This document shows positions 12,584-25,619 of a DNA stretch of 60,000 bases, piece after piece. Below the pieces are notes generated by a model, which did no database searches, had not been told where the DNA came from, and saw nothing but the letters and a program-made list of their open reading frames with translations. Numbering within the stretch: the first letter of the stretch is position 1; each line of letters begins with the position of its first letter. The position numbers were made by a program, and so were the translations under genes. This stretch comes from Polytrichum commune (taxonomy: Eukaryota > Streptophyta > Polytrichopsida > Polytrichales > Polytrichaceae), in contig OX485806.1 in NCBI GenBank assembly GCA_950295325.1, positions 42,596,001 through 42,656,000 on the forward strand, given 5' to 3'.

Positions 12584-14549
12584 ATGGAAAGCCCACCCAA
12601 TTTCATTCAAGTCGCCTGTAGAGCCCCTAACCAGATGACTGAACTGCAAGCAAAATACATCACATATCTGGCCTGCCAGGGGGTGCCGTTGGCGGCACCC
12701 TCTTCTGAGGCTACACAAAATTCACAAACCCTACGCACTTTCATACAAGTTCAGCTATCTAACCTGACCTGATGGCTGAATCCAAAGTCAAAAACAACAC
12801 AAAGCAACCACCTTAGGCCCCCTACTTACATGGAAAGCCCACCCAATTTCATTCAAGTCGCCTGTAGAGCCCCTAACCAGATGACTGAACTGCAAGTAAA
12901 ATGCATCACATATCTGCATTGCCAGGGGGTGCCGTTGGCGGCACCCTCTTCTGAGGCTACACAAAATTCACAAACCCTGCCCACTTTCATACAAGTGCAG
13001 CTATCTAACCTGACCACATGGCTGAATCCAAAGTCAAAAACAACACAAAGCAACCACCTTAGCCCCCCTACTTACATGGAAAGCCCACCCAATTTCATTC
13101 AAGTCGCCTGTAGAGCCCCTAACCAGATGACTGAACTGGAAGTAAAATGCATCACATATCTGGCCTGCCAGGGGGTGCCGTTGGCGGCACCCTCTTCTGA
13201 GGCTACACAAAATTCACAAACCTTGCCCACTTTCATACAAGTGCAGCTATCTAACCTGACCACATGGCTGAATCCAAAGTCAAAAACAACACAAAGCAAC
13301 CACCTTAGCCCCCCTACTTACATGGAAAGCCCACCCAATTTCATTCAAGTCGCCTGTAGAGCCCCTAACCAGATGACTGAACTGCAAGCAAAATACATCA
13401 CATATCTGCACTGCCAGGGGGTTCCGTTGGAGGCACCCTCTTCTGAGGCTACACAAAATTCACAAACCCAACCCACTTTCATACAAGTGCAGCTATCTAA
13501 CCTGACCACATGGCTGAATCCAAAGTCAAAACAACCCAAAGCAACCACCTTAGGCCCCCTACTTACATGGAAAGCCCACCCAATTTCATTCAAGTCGCCT
13601 GTAGAGCCCCTAACCAGATGACTGAACTGCAAGTAAAATGCATCACATATCTAGCCTGCCAGGGGGTGCCGTTGGCGGCACCCTCTTCTGAGGCTACACA
13701 AAATTCACAAACCCTGCCCACTTTCATACAAGTGCAGCTATCTAACCTGACCACATGGCTGAATCCAAAGTCAAAAACAACACAAAGCAACCACCTTAGG
13801 CCCCCTACTTACATGGAAAGCCCACCCAATTTCATTCAAGTCGCATGTAGAGCCCCTAACCAGATGACTGAACTGCAAGGAAAATGCATCACATATCTGC
13901 ACTGCCAGGGGGTGCCGTTGGCGGCACCCTCTTCTGAGGCTACACAAAATTCACAAACCCTGCCCACTTTCATACAAGTGCAGCTATCTGACCTGACCAC
14001 ATGGCTGAATCCAAAGTCAAAAACAACACAAAGCAACCACCTTAGGCCCCCTACTTACATGGAAAGCCCACCCAATTTCATTCCAGTAGCCTGTAGGACC
14101 CCTAACCAGATGACTGAACTGCAAGCAAAATACATCACATATCTGGCCTGGCAGGGGGTGCCGTTGGCGGCACCCTCTTCTGAGGCTACACAAAATTCAC
14201 AAACCCTACGCACTTTCATACAAGTGCAGCTATCTCACCTGACCACATGGCTGAATCCAAAGTCAAAAACAACACAAAGCAACCACCTTAGGCCCCCTAC
14301 TTACATGGAAAGCCACCCAATTTCATTCAAGTCGCCTGTAGAGCCCCTAACCAGATGACTGAACTGCAAGCAAAATACATCACATATCTGGCCTGCCAGG
14401 TGGTGCCGTTGGCGGCACCCTCTTCTGAGGCTACACAAAATTCACAAACCCTACGCACTTTCATACAAGTTCAGCTATCTAACCTGACCTGATGGCTGAA
14501 TCCAAAGTCAAAAACAACACAAAGCAACCACCTTAGGCCCCCTACTTAC
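12584..14549 (+). repeat. Eight-unit higher-order block, copy C
   Basis: This is the third copy of the block, starting 5164 bp (21 units minus 2) after copy B. It shares the two 1-bp deletions (about 13527 and 14309), GGTTCCGTTGGAGGC, ATATCTAGCC, GTCGCATGT and CAGGTGGTGCC with A and B. It agrees with A against B at CTGGAAGTAAAATGC, but its seventh unit has CTACGC with ATCTCACC, unlike A. The unit after it (14550) and the unit after copy B (9386) are both AAGCAG/ATCTCACC units, so B and C may share one more unit. Confidence 0.9.
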
Positions 14550-17500
14550 ATGGAAAGCCCACCCAATTTCATTCAAGTCACCTGTAGGGCCCCTAAGCAG
14601 ATGACTGAACTGCAAGTAAAATGCATCACATATCTGCACTGCCAGGGGGTGCCGTTGGCGGCACCCTCTTCTGAGGCTACACAAAATTCACAAACCCTGC
14701 CCACTTTCATACAAGTGCAGCTATCTCACCTGACCACATGGCTGAATCCAAAGTCAAAAACAACACAAAGCAACCACCTTAGGCCCCCTACTTACATGGA
14801 AAGCCCACCCAATTTCATTCAAGTCGCCTGTAGGGCCCCTAAGCAGATGACTGAACTGCAAGTAAAATGCATCACATATCTGCACTGCCAGGGGGTGCCG
14901 TTGGCGGCACCCTCTTCTGAGGCTACACAAAATTCACAAACCCTGCCCACTTTCATACAAGTGCAGCTATCTCACCTGACCACATGGCTGAATCCAAAGT
15001 CAAAAACAACACAAAGCAACCACCTTAGGCCCCCTACTTACATGGAAAGCCCACCCAATTTCATTCCAGTCGCCTGTAGGACCCCTAACCAGATGACTGA
15101 ACTGCAAGCAAAATACATCACATATCTGGCCTGGCAGGGGGTGCCGTTGGCGGCACCCTCTTCTGAGGCTACACAAAATTCACAAACCCTGCCCACTTTC
15201 ATACAAGTGCAGCTATCTCACCTGACCACATGGCTGAATCCAAAGTCAAAAACAACACAAAGCAACCACCGTAGCCCCCCTACTTACATGGAAAGCCCAC
15301 CCAATTTCATTCCAGTGGCCTGTAGGACCCATAAGCAGATGACTGAACTGCAAGCAAAATACATCACATATCTTGCCTGCCAGGGGGTGCCGTTGGCGGC
15401 ACCCTCTTCTGAGGCTACACAAAATTCACAAACCCTGCCCACTTTCATACAAGTGCAGCTATCTAACCTGACCACATGGCTGAATCCAAAGTCAAAAACA
15501 ACACAAAGCAACCACCTTAGGCCCCCTACTTACATGGAAAGCCCACCCAATTTCATTCCAGTCGCCTGTAGGACCCCTAAGCAGATGACTGAACTGCAAG
15601 CAAAATACATCACATATCTGGCCTGGCAGGGGGTGCCGTTGGCGGCACCCTCTTCTGAGGCTACACAAAATTCACAAACCCTGCCCACTTTCATACAAGT
15701 GCAGCTATCTAACCTGACCACATGGCTGAATCCAAAGTCAAAAACAACACAAAGCAACCACCTTAGGCCCCCTACTTACATGGAAAGCCCACCCAATTTC
15801 ATTCAAGTCGCATGTAGAGCCCCTAACCAGATGACTGAACTGCAAGGAAAATGCATCACATATCTGCACTGCCAGGGGGTGCCGTTGGCGGCACCCTCTT
15901 CTGAGGCTACACAAAATTCACAAACCCTGCCCACTTTCATACAAGTGCAGCTATCTAACCTGACCACATGGCTGAATCCAAAGTCAAAAACAACACAAAG
16001 CAACCACCTTAGCCCCCCTACTTACATGGAAAGCCCACCCAATTTCATTCAAGTCGCCTGTAGAGCCCCTAACCAGATGACTGAACTGCAAGTAAAATGC
16101 ATCACATATCTGCATTGCCAGGGGGTGCCGTTGGCGGCACCCTCTTCTGAGGCTACACAAAATTCACAAACCCTGCCCACTTTCATACAAGTGCAGCTAT
16201 CTAACCTGACCACATGGCTGAATCCAAAGTCAAAAACAACACAAAGCAACCACCTTAGCCCCCCTACTTACATGGAAAGCCCACCCAATTTCATTCAAGT
16301 CGCCTGTAGAGCCCCTAACCAGATGACTGAACTGCAAGTAAAATGCATCACATATCTGCATTGCCAGGGGGTGCCGTTGGCGGCACCCTCTTCTGAGGCT
16401 ACACAAAATTCACAAACGCTGCCCACTTTCATACAAGTGCAGCTATCTAACCTGACCACATGGCTGAATCCAAAGTCAAAAACAACACAAAGCAACCACC
16501 TTAGCCCCCCTACTTACATGGAAAGCGCACCCAATTTCATTCAAGTCGCCTGTAGAGCCCCTAACCAGATGACTGAACTGCAAGTAAAATGCATCACATA
16601 TCTGCATTGCCAGGGGGTGCCGTTGGCGGCACCCTCTTCTGAGGCTACACAAAATTCACAAACCCTGCCCACTTTCATACAAGTGCAGCTATCTAACCTG
16701 ACCACATGGCTGAATCCAAAGTCAAAAACAACACAAAGCAACCACCTTAGGCCCCCTACTTACATGGAAAGCCCACCCAATTTCATTCAAGTCGCCTGTA
16801 GAGCCCCTAACCAGATGACTGAACTGCAAGCAAAATACATCACATATCTGGTACGGCAGGGGGTGCTGTTGGCGGCACCCTCTTCTGAGGCTACACAAAA
16901 TTCACAAACCCTGCCCACTTTCATACAAGTGCAGCTATCTAACCTGACCACATGGCTGAATCCAAAGTCAAAAACAACACAAAGCAACCACCTTAGGCCC
17001 CCTACTTACATGGAAAGCCCACCCAATTTCATTGCAGTAGCCTGTAGGACCCCTAAGCAGATGACTGAACTCCAATCAAAATACATCACATATTTGGCCT
17101 GCCAGGGGGTGCCGTTGGCGGCACCCTCTTCTGAGGCTACACAAAATTCACAAACGCTGCCCACTTTCATACAAGTGCAGCTATCTAACCTGACCACATG
17201 GCTGAATCCAAAGTCAAAAACAACACAAAGCAACCACCTTAGCCCCCCTACTTACATGGAAAGCCCACCCAATTTCATTCAAGTCGCCTGTAGAGCCCCT
17301 AACCAGATGACTGAACTGCAAGCAAAATACATCACATATCTGGCCTGCCAGGGGGTGCCGTTGGCGGCACCCTCTTCTGAGGCTACACAAAATTCACAAA
17401 CCCTGCCCACTTTCATACAAGTGCAGCTATCTAACCTGACCACATGGCTGAATCCAAAGTCAAAAACAACACAAAGCAACCACCTTAGCCCCCTTACCTA

Positions 17501-17690
17501 CATGGAAAGCCCACCCAATTTCATTCAAGTCGCCTGTAGAGCCCCTAACCAGATCACTGAACTGGAAGTAAAATACATCACATATCTGGCCTGGCAGGGG
17601 GTGCCGTTGGCGGCACCCTCTTCTGAGGCTACACAAAATTCACAAACCCTGCCCACTTTCATACAAGTGCAGCTATCTAACCTGACCTGA
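14550..17690 (+). other. Repeat-generated open frame, 1046 codons, not accepted as a gene
   Basis: The frame is open because the unit is 82 codons long and has no stop in this frame. It ends where a unit carries the TGA variant. The translation is simply the satellite unit, MESPPNF...RPPTY, about 13 times. No signal peptide, promoter or change of composition marks the start, and the first ATG is the same ATG found in every unit. Differences between units mostly change amino acids. Transcription of the satellite is possible, but translation is not supported. Confidence 0.3.
16026..16763 (+). repeat. Three consecutive near-identical CTGCATTGCC units
   Basis: The three units share CAAGTCGCC, AACCAG, CAAGTAAAATGC and CTGCATTGCC. 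They differ only at isolated bases, such as CAAACGCTGCC in the second and GGAAAGCGCACCC at the start of the third. This is a local run without higher-order alternation, best explained by recent duplication of a single unit. In this type AATGCA and TGCATT form a second short inverted repeat, 6 bp with a 9-base spacer. Confidence 0.8.
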
Positions 17691-17747
17691 TGGCTGAATC
17701 CAAAGTCAAAAACAACACAAAGCAACCACCTTAGGCCCCCTACTTAC

Positions 17748-18731
17748 ATGGAAAGCCCACCCAATTTCATTCAAGTCGCCTGTAGAGCCCCTAAGCAGAT
17801 GACTGAACTGCAAGTAAAATGCATCACATATCTGCACTGCCAGGGGGTGCCGTTGGCGGCACCCTCTTCTGAGGCTACACAAAATTCACAAACCCTGCCC
17901 ACTTTCATACAAGTGCAGCTATCTCACCTGACCACATGGCTGAATCCAAAGTCAAAAACAACACAAAGCAACCACCTTAGGCCCCCTACTTACATGGAAA
18001 GCCCACCCAATTTCATTCAAGTCGCCTGTAGAGCCCCTAAGCAGATGACTGAACTGCAAGTAAAATGCATCACATATCTGCACTGCCAGGGGGTGCCGTT
18101 GGCGGCACCCTCTTCTGAGGCTACACAAAATTCACAAACCCTGCCCACTTTCATACAAGTGCAGCTATCTAACCTGACCACATGGCTGAATCCAAAGTCA
18201 AAAACAACACAAAGCAACCACCTTAGCCCCCTTACCTACATGGAAAGCCCACCCAATTTCATTCAAGTCGCCTGTAGAGCCCCTAACCAGATCACTGAAC
18301 TGGAAGTAAAATACATCACATATCTGGTCTGGCAGGGGGTGCCGTTGGCGGCACCCTCTTCTGAGGCTACACAAAATTCACAAACCCTGCCCACTTTCAT
18401 ACAAGTGCAGCTATCTAACCTGACCTGATGGCTGAATCCAAAGTCAAAAACAACACAAAGCAACCACCTTAGGCCCCCTACTTACATGGAAAGCCCACCC
18501 AATTTCATTCAAGGCGCCTGTAGAGCCCCTAAGCAGATGACTGAACTGCAAGTAAAATGCATCACATATCTGCACTGCCAGGGGGTGCCGTTGGCGGCAC
18601 CCTCTTCTGAGGCTACACAAAATTCACAAACCCTGCCCACTTTCATACAAGTGCAGCTATCTCACCTGACCACATGGCTGAATCCAAAGTCAAAAACAAC
18701 ACAAAGCAACCACCTTAGGCCCCCTACTTAC
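17748..18731 (+). repeat. Four-unit segment with GGTCTGG and GGCGCC markers, copy 1
   Basis: Order: AAGCAG/ATCTCACC unit; AAGCAG unit ending CTTAGCCCCCTTACC; ATCACTGAACTGGAA unit with CTGGTCTGG and TGA; unit with CAAGGCGCC. The same four recur at 20700-21683, exactly 2952 bp (12 units) on. The differences I see include CTGCACTGGCAG in the second unit of copy 2 and ATCTAACC instead of ATCTCACC in its fourth. The last two markers recur as a pair in the three-unit segment 21930-22667. Confidence 0.85.
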
Positions 18732-20699
18732 ATGGAAAGCCCACCCAATTTCATTCAAGTCGCCTGTAGAGCCCCTAAGCAGATGACTGAACTGCAAGTA
18801 AAATGCATCACATATCTGCACTGCCAGGGGGTGCCGTTGGCGGCACCCTCTTCTGAGGCTACACAAAATTCACAAACCCTGCGCACTTTCATACAAGTGC
18901 AGCTATCTAACCTGACCACATGGCTGAATCCAAAGTCAAAAACAACACAAAGCAACCACCTTAGGCCCCCTACTTACATGGAAAGCCCACCCAATTTCAT
19001 TCCAGTAGCCTGTAGGACCCCTAACCAGATGACTGAACTGCAAGTAAAATGCATCACATATCTGCACTGCCAGGGGGTGCCGTTGGCGGCACCCTCTTCT
19101 GAGGCTACACAAACTTCGCAAACCCTGCCCACTTTCATACAAGTGCAGCTATCTCACCTGACCACATGGCTGAATCCAAAGTCAAAAACAACACAAAGCA
19201 ACCCCCTTAGGCCCCCTACTTACATGGAAAGCCCACCCAATTTCATTCAAGTCGCCTGTAGAGCCCCTAACCAGATGACTGAACTGCAAGTAAAATGCAT
19301 CACATATCTGCACTGCCAGGGGGTGCCGTTGGCGGCACCCTCTTCTGAGGCTACACAAAATTCACAAACCCTGCCCACTTTCATACAAGTGCAGCTATCT
19401 AACCTGACCACATGGCTGAATCCAAAGTCAAAAACAACACAAAGCAACCACCTTAGGCCCCCTACTTACATGGAAAGCCCACCCAATTTCATTCAAGTCG
19501 CCTGTAGAGCCCCTAACCAGATGACTGAACTGCAAGTAAAATGCATCACATATCTGCACTGCCAGGGGGTGCCGTTGGCGGCACCCTCTTCTGAGGCTAC
19601 ACAAAATTCACAAACCTTGCCCACTTTCATACAAGTGCAGCTATCTAACCTGACCACAATGCTGAATCCAAAGTCAAAAACAACACAAAGCAACCACCTT
19701 AGGCCCCCTACTTACATGGAAAGCCCACCCAATTTCATTCCAGTGGCCTGTAGGACCCCTAAGCAGATGACTGAACTGCAAGCAAAATACATCACATATC
19801 TGGCCTGCCAGGGGGTGCCGTTGGCGGCACCCTCTTCTGAGGCTACACAAAATTCACAAACCCTGCCCACTTTCATACAAGTGCAGCTATCTAACCTGAC
19901 CACATGGCTGAATCCAAAGTCAAAAACAACACAAAGCAACCACCTTAGCCCCCTTACTTACATGGAAAGCCCACCCAATTTCATTCAAGTCGCCTGTAGA
20001 GCCCCTAACAAGATCACTGAACTGGAAGTAAAATACATCACATATCTGGCCTGGCAGGGGGTGCCGTTGGCGGCACCCTCTTCTGAGGCTACACAAAATT
20101 CACAAACCCTGCCCACTTTCATACAAGTGCAGCTATCTAACCTGACCTGATGGCTGAATCCAAAGTCAAAAACAACACAAAGCAACCACCTTAGGCCCCC
20201 TACTTACATGGAAAGCCCACCCAATTTCATTGCAGTAGCCTGTAGGACCCCTAAGCAGATGACTGAACTCCAATCAAAATACATCACATATTTGGCCTGC
20301 CAGGGGGTGCCGTTGGCGGCACCCTCTTCTGAGGCTACACAAAATTCACAAACCCTGCCCACTTTCATACAAGTGCAGCTATCTAACCTGACCACATGGC
20401 TGAATCCAAAGTCAAAAACAACACAAAGCAACCACCTTAGCCCCCTTACCTACATGGAAAGCCCACCCAATTTCATTCAAGTCGCCTGTAGAGCCCCTAA
20501 CCAGATCACTGAACTGGAAGTAAAATACATCACATATCTGGCCTGGCAGGGGGTGCCGTTGGCGGCACCCTCTTCTGAGGCTACACAAAATTCACAAACC
20601 CTGCCCACTTTCATACAAGTGCAGCTATCTAACCTGACCTGATGGCTGAATCCAAAGTCAAAAACAACACAAAGCAACCACCTTAGGCCCCCTACTTAC

Positions 20700-21683
20700 A
20701 TGGAAAGCCCACCCAATTTCATTCAAGTCGCCTGTAGAGCCCCTAAGCAGATGACTGAACTGCAAGTAAAATGCATCACATATCTGCACTGCCAGGGGGT
20801 GCCGTTGGCGGCACCCTCTTCTGAGGCTACACAAAATTCACAAACCCTGCCCACTTTCATACAAGTGCAGCTATCTCACCTGACCACATGGCTGAATCCA
20901 AAGTCAAAAACAACACAAAGCAACCACCTTAGGCCCCCTACTTACATGGAAAGCCCACCCAATTTCATTCAAGTCGCCTGTAGAGCCCCTAAGCAGATGA
21001 CTGAACTGCAAGTAAAATGCATCACATATCTGCACTGGCAGGGGGTGCCGTTGGCGGCACCCTCTTCTGAGGCTACACAAAATTCACAAACCCTGCCCAC
21101 TTTCATACAAGTGCAGCTATCTAACCTGACCACATGGCTGAATCCAAAGTCAAAAACAACACAAAGCAACCACCTTAGCCCCCTTACCTACATGGAAAGC
21201 CCACCCAATTTCATTCAAGTCGCCTGTAGAGCCCCTAACCAGATCACTGAACTGGAAGTAAAATACATCACATATCTGGTCTGGCAGGGGGTGCCGTTGG
21301 CGGCACCCTCTTCTGAGGCTACACAAAATTCACAAACCCTGCCCACTTTCATACAAGTGCAGCTATCTAACCTGACCTGATGGCTGAATCCAAAGTCAAA
21401 AACAACACAAAGCAACCACCTTAGGCCCCCTACTTACATGGAAAGCCCACCCAATTTCATTCAAGGCGCCTGTAGAGCCCCTAAGCAGATGACTGAACTG
21501 CAAGTAAAATGCATCACATATCTGCACTGCCAGGGGGTGCCGTTGGCGGCACCCTCTTCTGAGGCTACACAAAATTCACAAACCCTGCCCACTTTCATAC
21601 AAGTGCAGCTATCTAACCTGACCACATGGCTGAATCCAAAGTCAAAAACAACACAAAGCAACCACCTTAGGCCCCCTACTTAC
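20700..21683 (+). repeat. Four-unit segment with GGTCTGG and GGCGCC markers, copy 2
   Basis: This copy has the same unit order as 17748-18731. It is preceded by a two-unit segment (20208-20699) made of a GCAGTAGCC unit and an ATCACTGAACTGGAA/TGA unit, which is the shortest interval between TGA-variant units in this part of the array. Confidence 0.85.
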
Positions 21684-21929
21684 ATGGAAAGCCCACCCAA
21701 TTTCATTCCAGTAGCCTGTAGGACCCCTAACCAGATGACTGAACTGCAAGTAAAATGCATCACATATCTGCACTGCCAGGGGGTGCCGTTGGCGGCACCC
21801 TCTTCTGAGGCTACACAAACTTCGCAAACCCTGCCCACTTTCATACAAGTGCAGCTATCTAACCTGACCACATGGCTGAATCCAAAGTCAAAAACAACAC
21901 AAAGCAACCCCCTTAGGCCCCCTACTTAC

Positions 21930-22667
21930 ATGGAAAGCCCACCCAATTTCATTCAAGTCGCCTGTAGAGCCCCTAAGCAGATGACTGAACTGCAAGTAAA
22001 ATGCATCACATATCTGCACTGCCAGGGGGTGCCGTTGGCGGCACCCTCTTCTGAGGCTACACAAAATTCACAAACCCTGCCCACTTTCATACAAGTGCAG
22101 CTATCTAACCTGACCACATGGCTGAATCCAAAGTCAAAAACAACACAAAGCAACCACCTTAGCCCCCTTACCTACATGGAAAGCCCACCCAATTTCATTC
22201 AAGTCGCCTGTAGAGCCCCTAACCAGATCACTGAACTGGAAGTAAAATACATCACATATCTGGTCTGGCAGGGGGTGCCGTTGGCGGCACCCTCTTCTGA
22301 GGCTACACAAAATTCACAAACCCTGCCCACTTTCATACAAGTGCAGCTATCTAACCTGACCTGATGGCTGAATCCAAAGTCAAAAACAACACAAAGCAAC
22401 CACCTTAGGCCCCCTACTTACATGGAAAGCCCACCCAATTTCATTCAAGGCGCCTGTAGAGCCCCTAACCAGATCACTGAACTGCAAGTAAAATGCATCA
22501 CATATCTGCACTGCCAGGGGGTGCCGTTGGCGGCACCCTCTTCTGAGGCTACACAAAATTCACAAACCCTGCCCACTTTCATACAAGTGCAGCTATCTCA
22601 CCTGACCACATGGCTGAATCCAAAGTCAAAAACAACACAAAGCAACCACCTTAGGCCCCCTACTTAC
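21930..22667 (+). repeat. Three-unit segment, partial copy 3 of the GGTCTGG/GGCGCC set
   Basis: An AAGCAG unit ending CTTAGCCCCCTTACC, an ATCACTGAACTGGAA/CTGGTCTGG/TGA unit, and a CAAGGCGCC unit follow in order. The third unit is a hybrid. After CAAGGCGCC it has AACCAGATCACTGAACTGCAA, combining the ATCACT change of the preceding family with CTGCAAGTAAAATGC of the common family. This points to exchange inside the unit between positions about 54 and 64. Confidence 0.8.
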
Positions 22668-25619
22668 ATGGAAAGCCCACCCAATTTCATTCAAGTCGCC
22701 TGTAGAGCCCCTAAGCAGATGACTGAACTGCAAGTAAAATGCATCACATATCTGCACTGCCAGGGGGTGCCGTTGGCGGCACCCTCTTCTGAGGCTACAC
22801 AAAATTCACAAACCCTGCCCACTTTCATACAAGTGCAGCTATCTAACCTGACCACATGGCTGAATCCAAAGTCAAAAACAACACAAAGCAACCACCTTAG
22901 GCCCCCTACTTACATGGAAAGCCCACCCAATTTCATTCCAGTAGCCTGTAGGACCCCTAACCAGATGACTGAACTGCAAGTAAAATGCATCACATATCTG
23001 CACTGCCAGGGGGTGCCGTTGGCGGCACCCTCTTCTGAGGCTACACAAAATTCACAAACCCTGCCCACTTTCATACAAGTGCAGCTATCTAACCTGACCA
23101 CATGGCTGAATCCAAAGTCAAAAACAACACAAAGCAACCACCTTAGGCCCCCTACTTACATGGAAAGCCCACCCAATTTCATTCCAGTAGCCTGTAGGAC
23201 CCCTAACCAGATGACTGAACTGCAAGTAAAATGCATCACATATCTGCACTGCCAGGGGGTGCCGTTGGCGGCACCCTCTTCTGAGGCTACACAAAATTCA
23301 CAAACGCTGCCCACTTTCATACAAGTGCAGCTATCTAACCTGACCACATGGCTGAATCCAAAGTCAAAAACAACACAAAGCAACCACCTTAGCCCCCCTA
23401 CTTACATGGAAAGCCCACCCAATTTCATTCAAGTCGCCTGTAGAGCCCCTAACCAGATGACTGAACTGCAAGCAAAATACATCACATATCTGGCCTGCCA
23501 GGGGGTGCCGTTGGCGGCACCCTCTTCTGAGGCTACACAAAATTCACAAACCCTGCCCACTTTCATACAAGTGCAGCTATCTAACCTGACCACATGGCTG
23601 AATCCAAAGTCAAAAACAACACAAAGCAACCACCTTAGCCCCCTTACCTACATGGAAAGCCCACCCAATTTCATTCAAGTCGCCTGTAGAGCCCCTAACC
23701 AGATCACTGAACTGGAAGTAAAATACATCACATATCTGGCCTGGCAGGGGGTGCCGTTGGCGGCACCCTCTTCTGAGGCTACACAAAATTCACAAACCCT
23801 GCCCACTTTCATACAAGTGCAGCTATCTAACCTGACCTGATGGCTGAATCCAAAGTCAAAAACAACACAAAGCAACCACCTTAGGCCCCCTACTTACATG
23901 GAAAGCCCACCCAATTTCATTCAAGTCGCCTGTAGAGCCCCTAAGCAGATGACTGAACTGCAAGTAAAATTCATCACATATCTGCACTGCCAGGGGGTGC
24001 CGTTGGCGGCACCCTCTTCTGAGGCTACACAAAATTCACAAACCCTGCCCACTTTCATACAAGTGCAGCTATCTCACCTGACCACATGGCTGAATCCAAA
24101 GTCAAAAACAACACAAAGCAACCACCTTAGGCCCCCTACTTACATGGAAAGCCCACCCAATTTCATTCAAGTCGCCTGTAGAGCCCCTAAGCAGATGACT
24201 GAACTGCAAGTAAAATGCATCACATATCTGCACTGCCAGGGGGTGCCGTTGGCGGCACCCTCTTCTGAGGCTACACAAAATTCACAAACCCTGCCCACTT
24301 TCATACAAGTGCAGCTATCTAACCTGACCACATGGCTGAATCCAAAGTCAAAAACAACACAAAGCAACCACCTTAGGCCCCCTACTTACATGGAAAGCCC
24401 ACCCAATTTCATTCCAGTAGCCTGTAGGACCCCTAACCAGATGACTGAACTGCAAGTAAAATGCATCACATATCTGCACTGCCAGGGGGTGCCGTTGGCG
24501 GCACCCTCTTCTGAGGCTACACAAACTTCGCAAACCCTGCCCACTTTCATACAAGTGCAGCTATCTAACCTGACCACATGGCTGAATCCAAAGTCAAAAA
24601 CAACACAAAGCAACCCCCTTAGGCCCCCTACTTACATGGAAAGCCCACCCAATTTCATTCAAGTCGCCTGTAGAGCCCCTAACCAGATGACTGAACTGCA
24701 AGTAAAATGCATCACATATCTGCATTGCCAGGGGGTGCCGTTGGCGGCACCCTCTTCTGAGGCTACACAAAATTCACAAACCCTGCCCACTTTCATACAA
24801 GTGCAGCTATCTAACCTGACCACATGGCTGAATCCAAAGTCAAAAACAACACAAAGCAACCACCTTAGGCCCCCTACTTACATGGAAAGCCCACCCAATT
24901 TCATTCAAGTCGCCTGTAGAGCCCCTAACCAGATGACTGAACTGCAAGTAAAATGCATCACATATCTGCACTGCCAGGGGGTGCCGTTGGCGGCACCCTC
25001 TTCTGAGGCTACACAAAATTCACAAACCCTGCCCACTTTCATACAAGTGCAGCTATCTAACCTGACCACATGGCTGAATCCAAAGTCAAAAACAACACAA
25101 AGCAACCACCTTAGCCCGCCTACTTACATGGAAAGCCCACCCAATTTCATTCCAGTGGCCTGTAGGACCCCTAAGCAGATGACTGAACTGCAAGCAAAAT
25201 ACATCACATATCTGGCCTGCCAGGGGGTGCCGTTGGCGGCACCCTCTTCTGAGGCTACACAAAATTCACAAACCCTGCCCACTTTCATACAAGTGCAGCT
25301 ATCTAACCTGACCACATGGCTGAATCCAAAGTCAAAAACAACACAAAGCAACCACCTTAGCCCCCTTACTTACATGGAAAGCCCACCCAATTTCATTCAA
25401 GTCGCCTGTAGAGCCCCTAACCAGATCACTGAACTGGAAGTAAAATACATCACATATCTGGCCTGGCAGGGGGTGCCGTTGGCGGCACCCTCTTCTGAGG
25501 CTACACAAAATTCACAAACCCTGCCCACTTTCATACAAGTGCAGCTATCTAACCTGACCTGATGGCTGAATCCAAAGTCAAAAACAACACAAAGCAACCA
25601 CCTTAGGCCCCCTACTTAC

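Larger units (their letters stand above)
1..14549 (+). repeat. Array domain I: CTACGC/TGA haplotype and eight-unit blocks
   Basis: This left part is marked by units carrying CTACGCACTTT, then GTTCAG in place of GTGCAG, and usually TGACCTGATGG in place of TGACCACATGG, for example near 690, 930, 3390, 3880, 6830, 7075, 7320, 7565 and 12735. Other variants largely confined here are CACTACCAG (43, 781, 6928, 7174), TTCAGAAACC (1027, 2256, 2502, 11846) and CAATGCAAC (about 2473, 12063). Seven of the eight 1-bp deletions in the window lie here. Extra-G and HindIII variants and the GCAGTAGCC family are absent. The right edge is approximate: it is where the CTACGC haplotype stops recurring. Confidence 0.75.
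14550..25619 (+). repeat. Array domain II: transitional, GGTCTGG/GGCGCC variants
   Basis: This middle part lacks the left-hand CTACGC-TGA haplotype but not yet has the HindIII units. It contains the first GCAGTAGCC/CTCCAATCA unit (17010, again at 20208) and the first CAAACTTCGCAAACC unit (18978). The ATCACTGAACTGGAA family becomes common and usually ends in the TGA variant: units at 17502, 18240, 19962, 20454, 21192, 22176, 23652 and 25374. Local markers are ATCTGGTCTGG (18240, 21192, 22176) and CAAGGCGCC (18486, 21438, 22422). No 1-bp indel was found between 14550 and 25619, so unit phase is constant over 45 units. Both borders are approximate. Confidence 0.7.

Noticed and set aside
4470-13567. 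Compensatory changes in the dyad of the GTTCCG...GGAGGC units
   Set aside because: The two substitutions in these units (4470, 8158, 13322) affect different base pairs of the stem and so weaken it twice. They do not preserve pairing.
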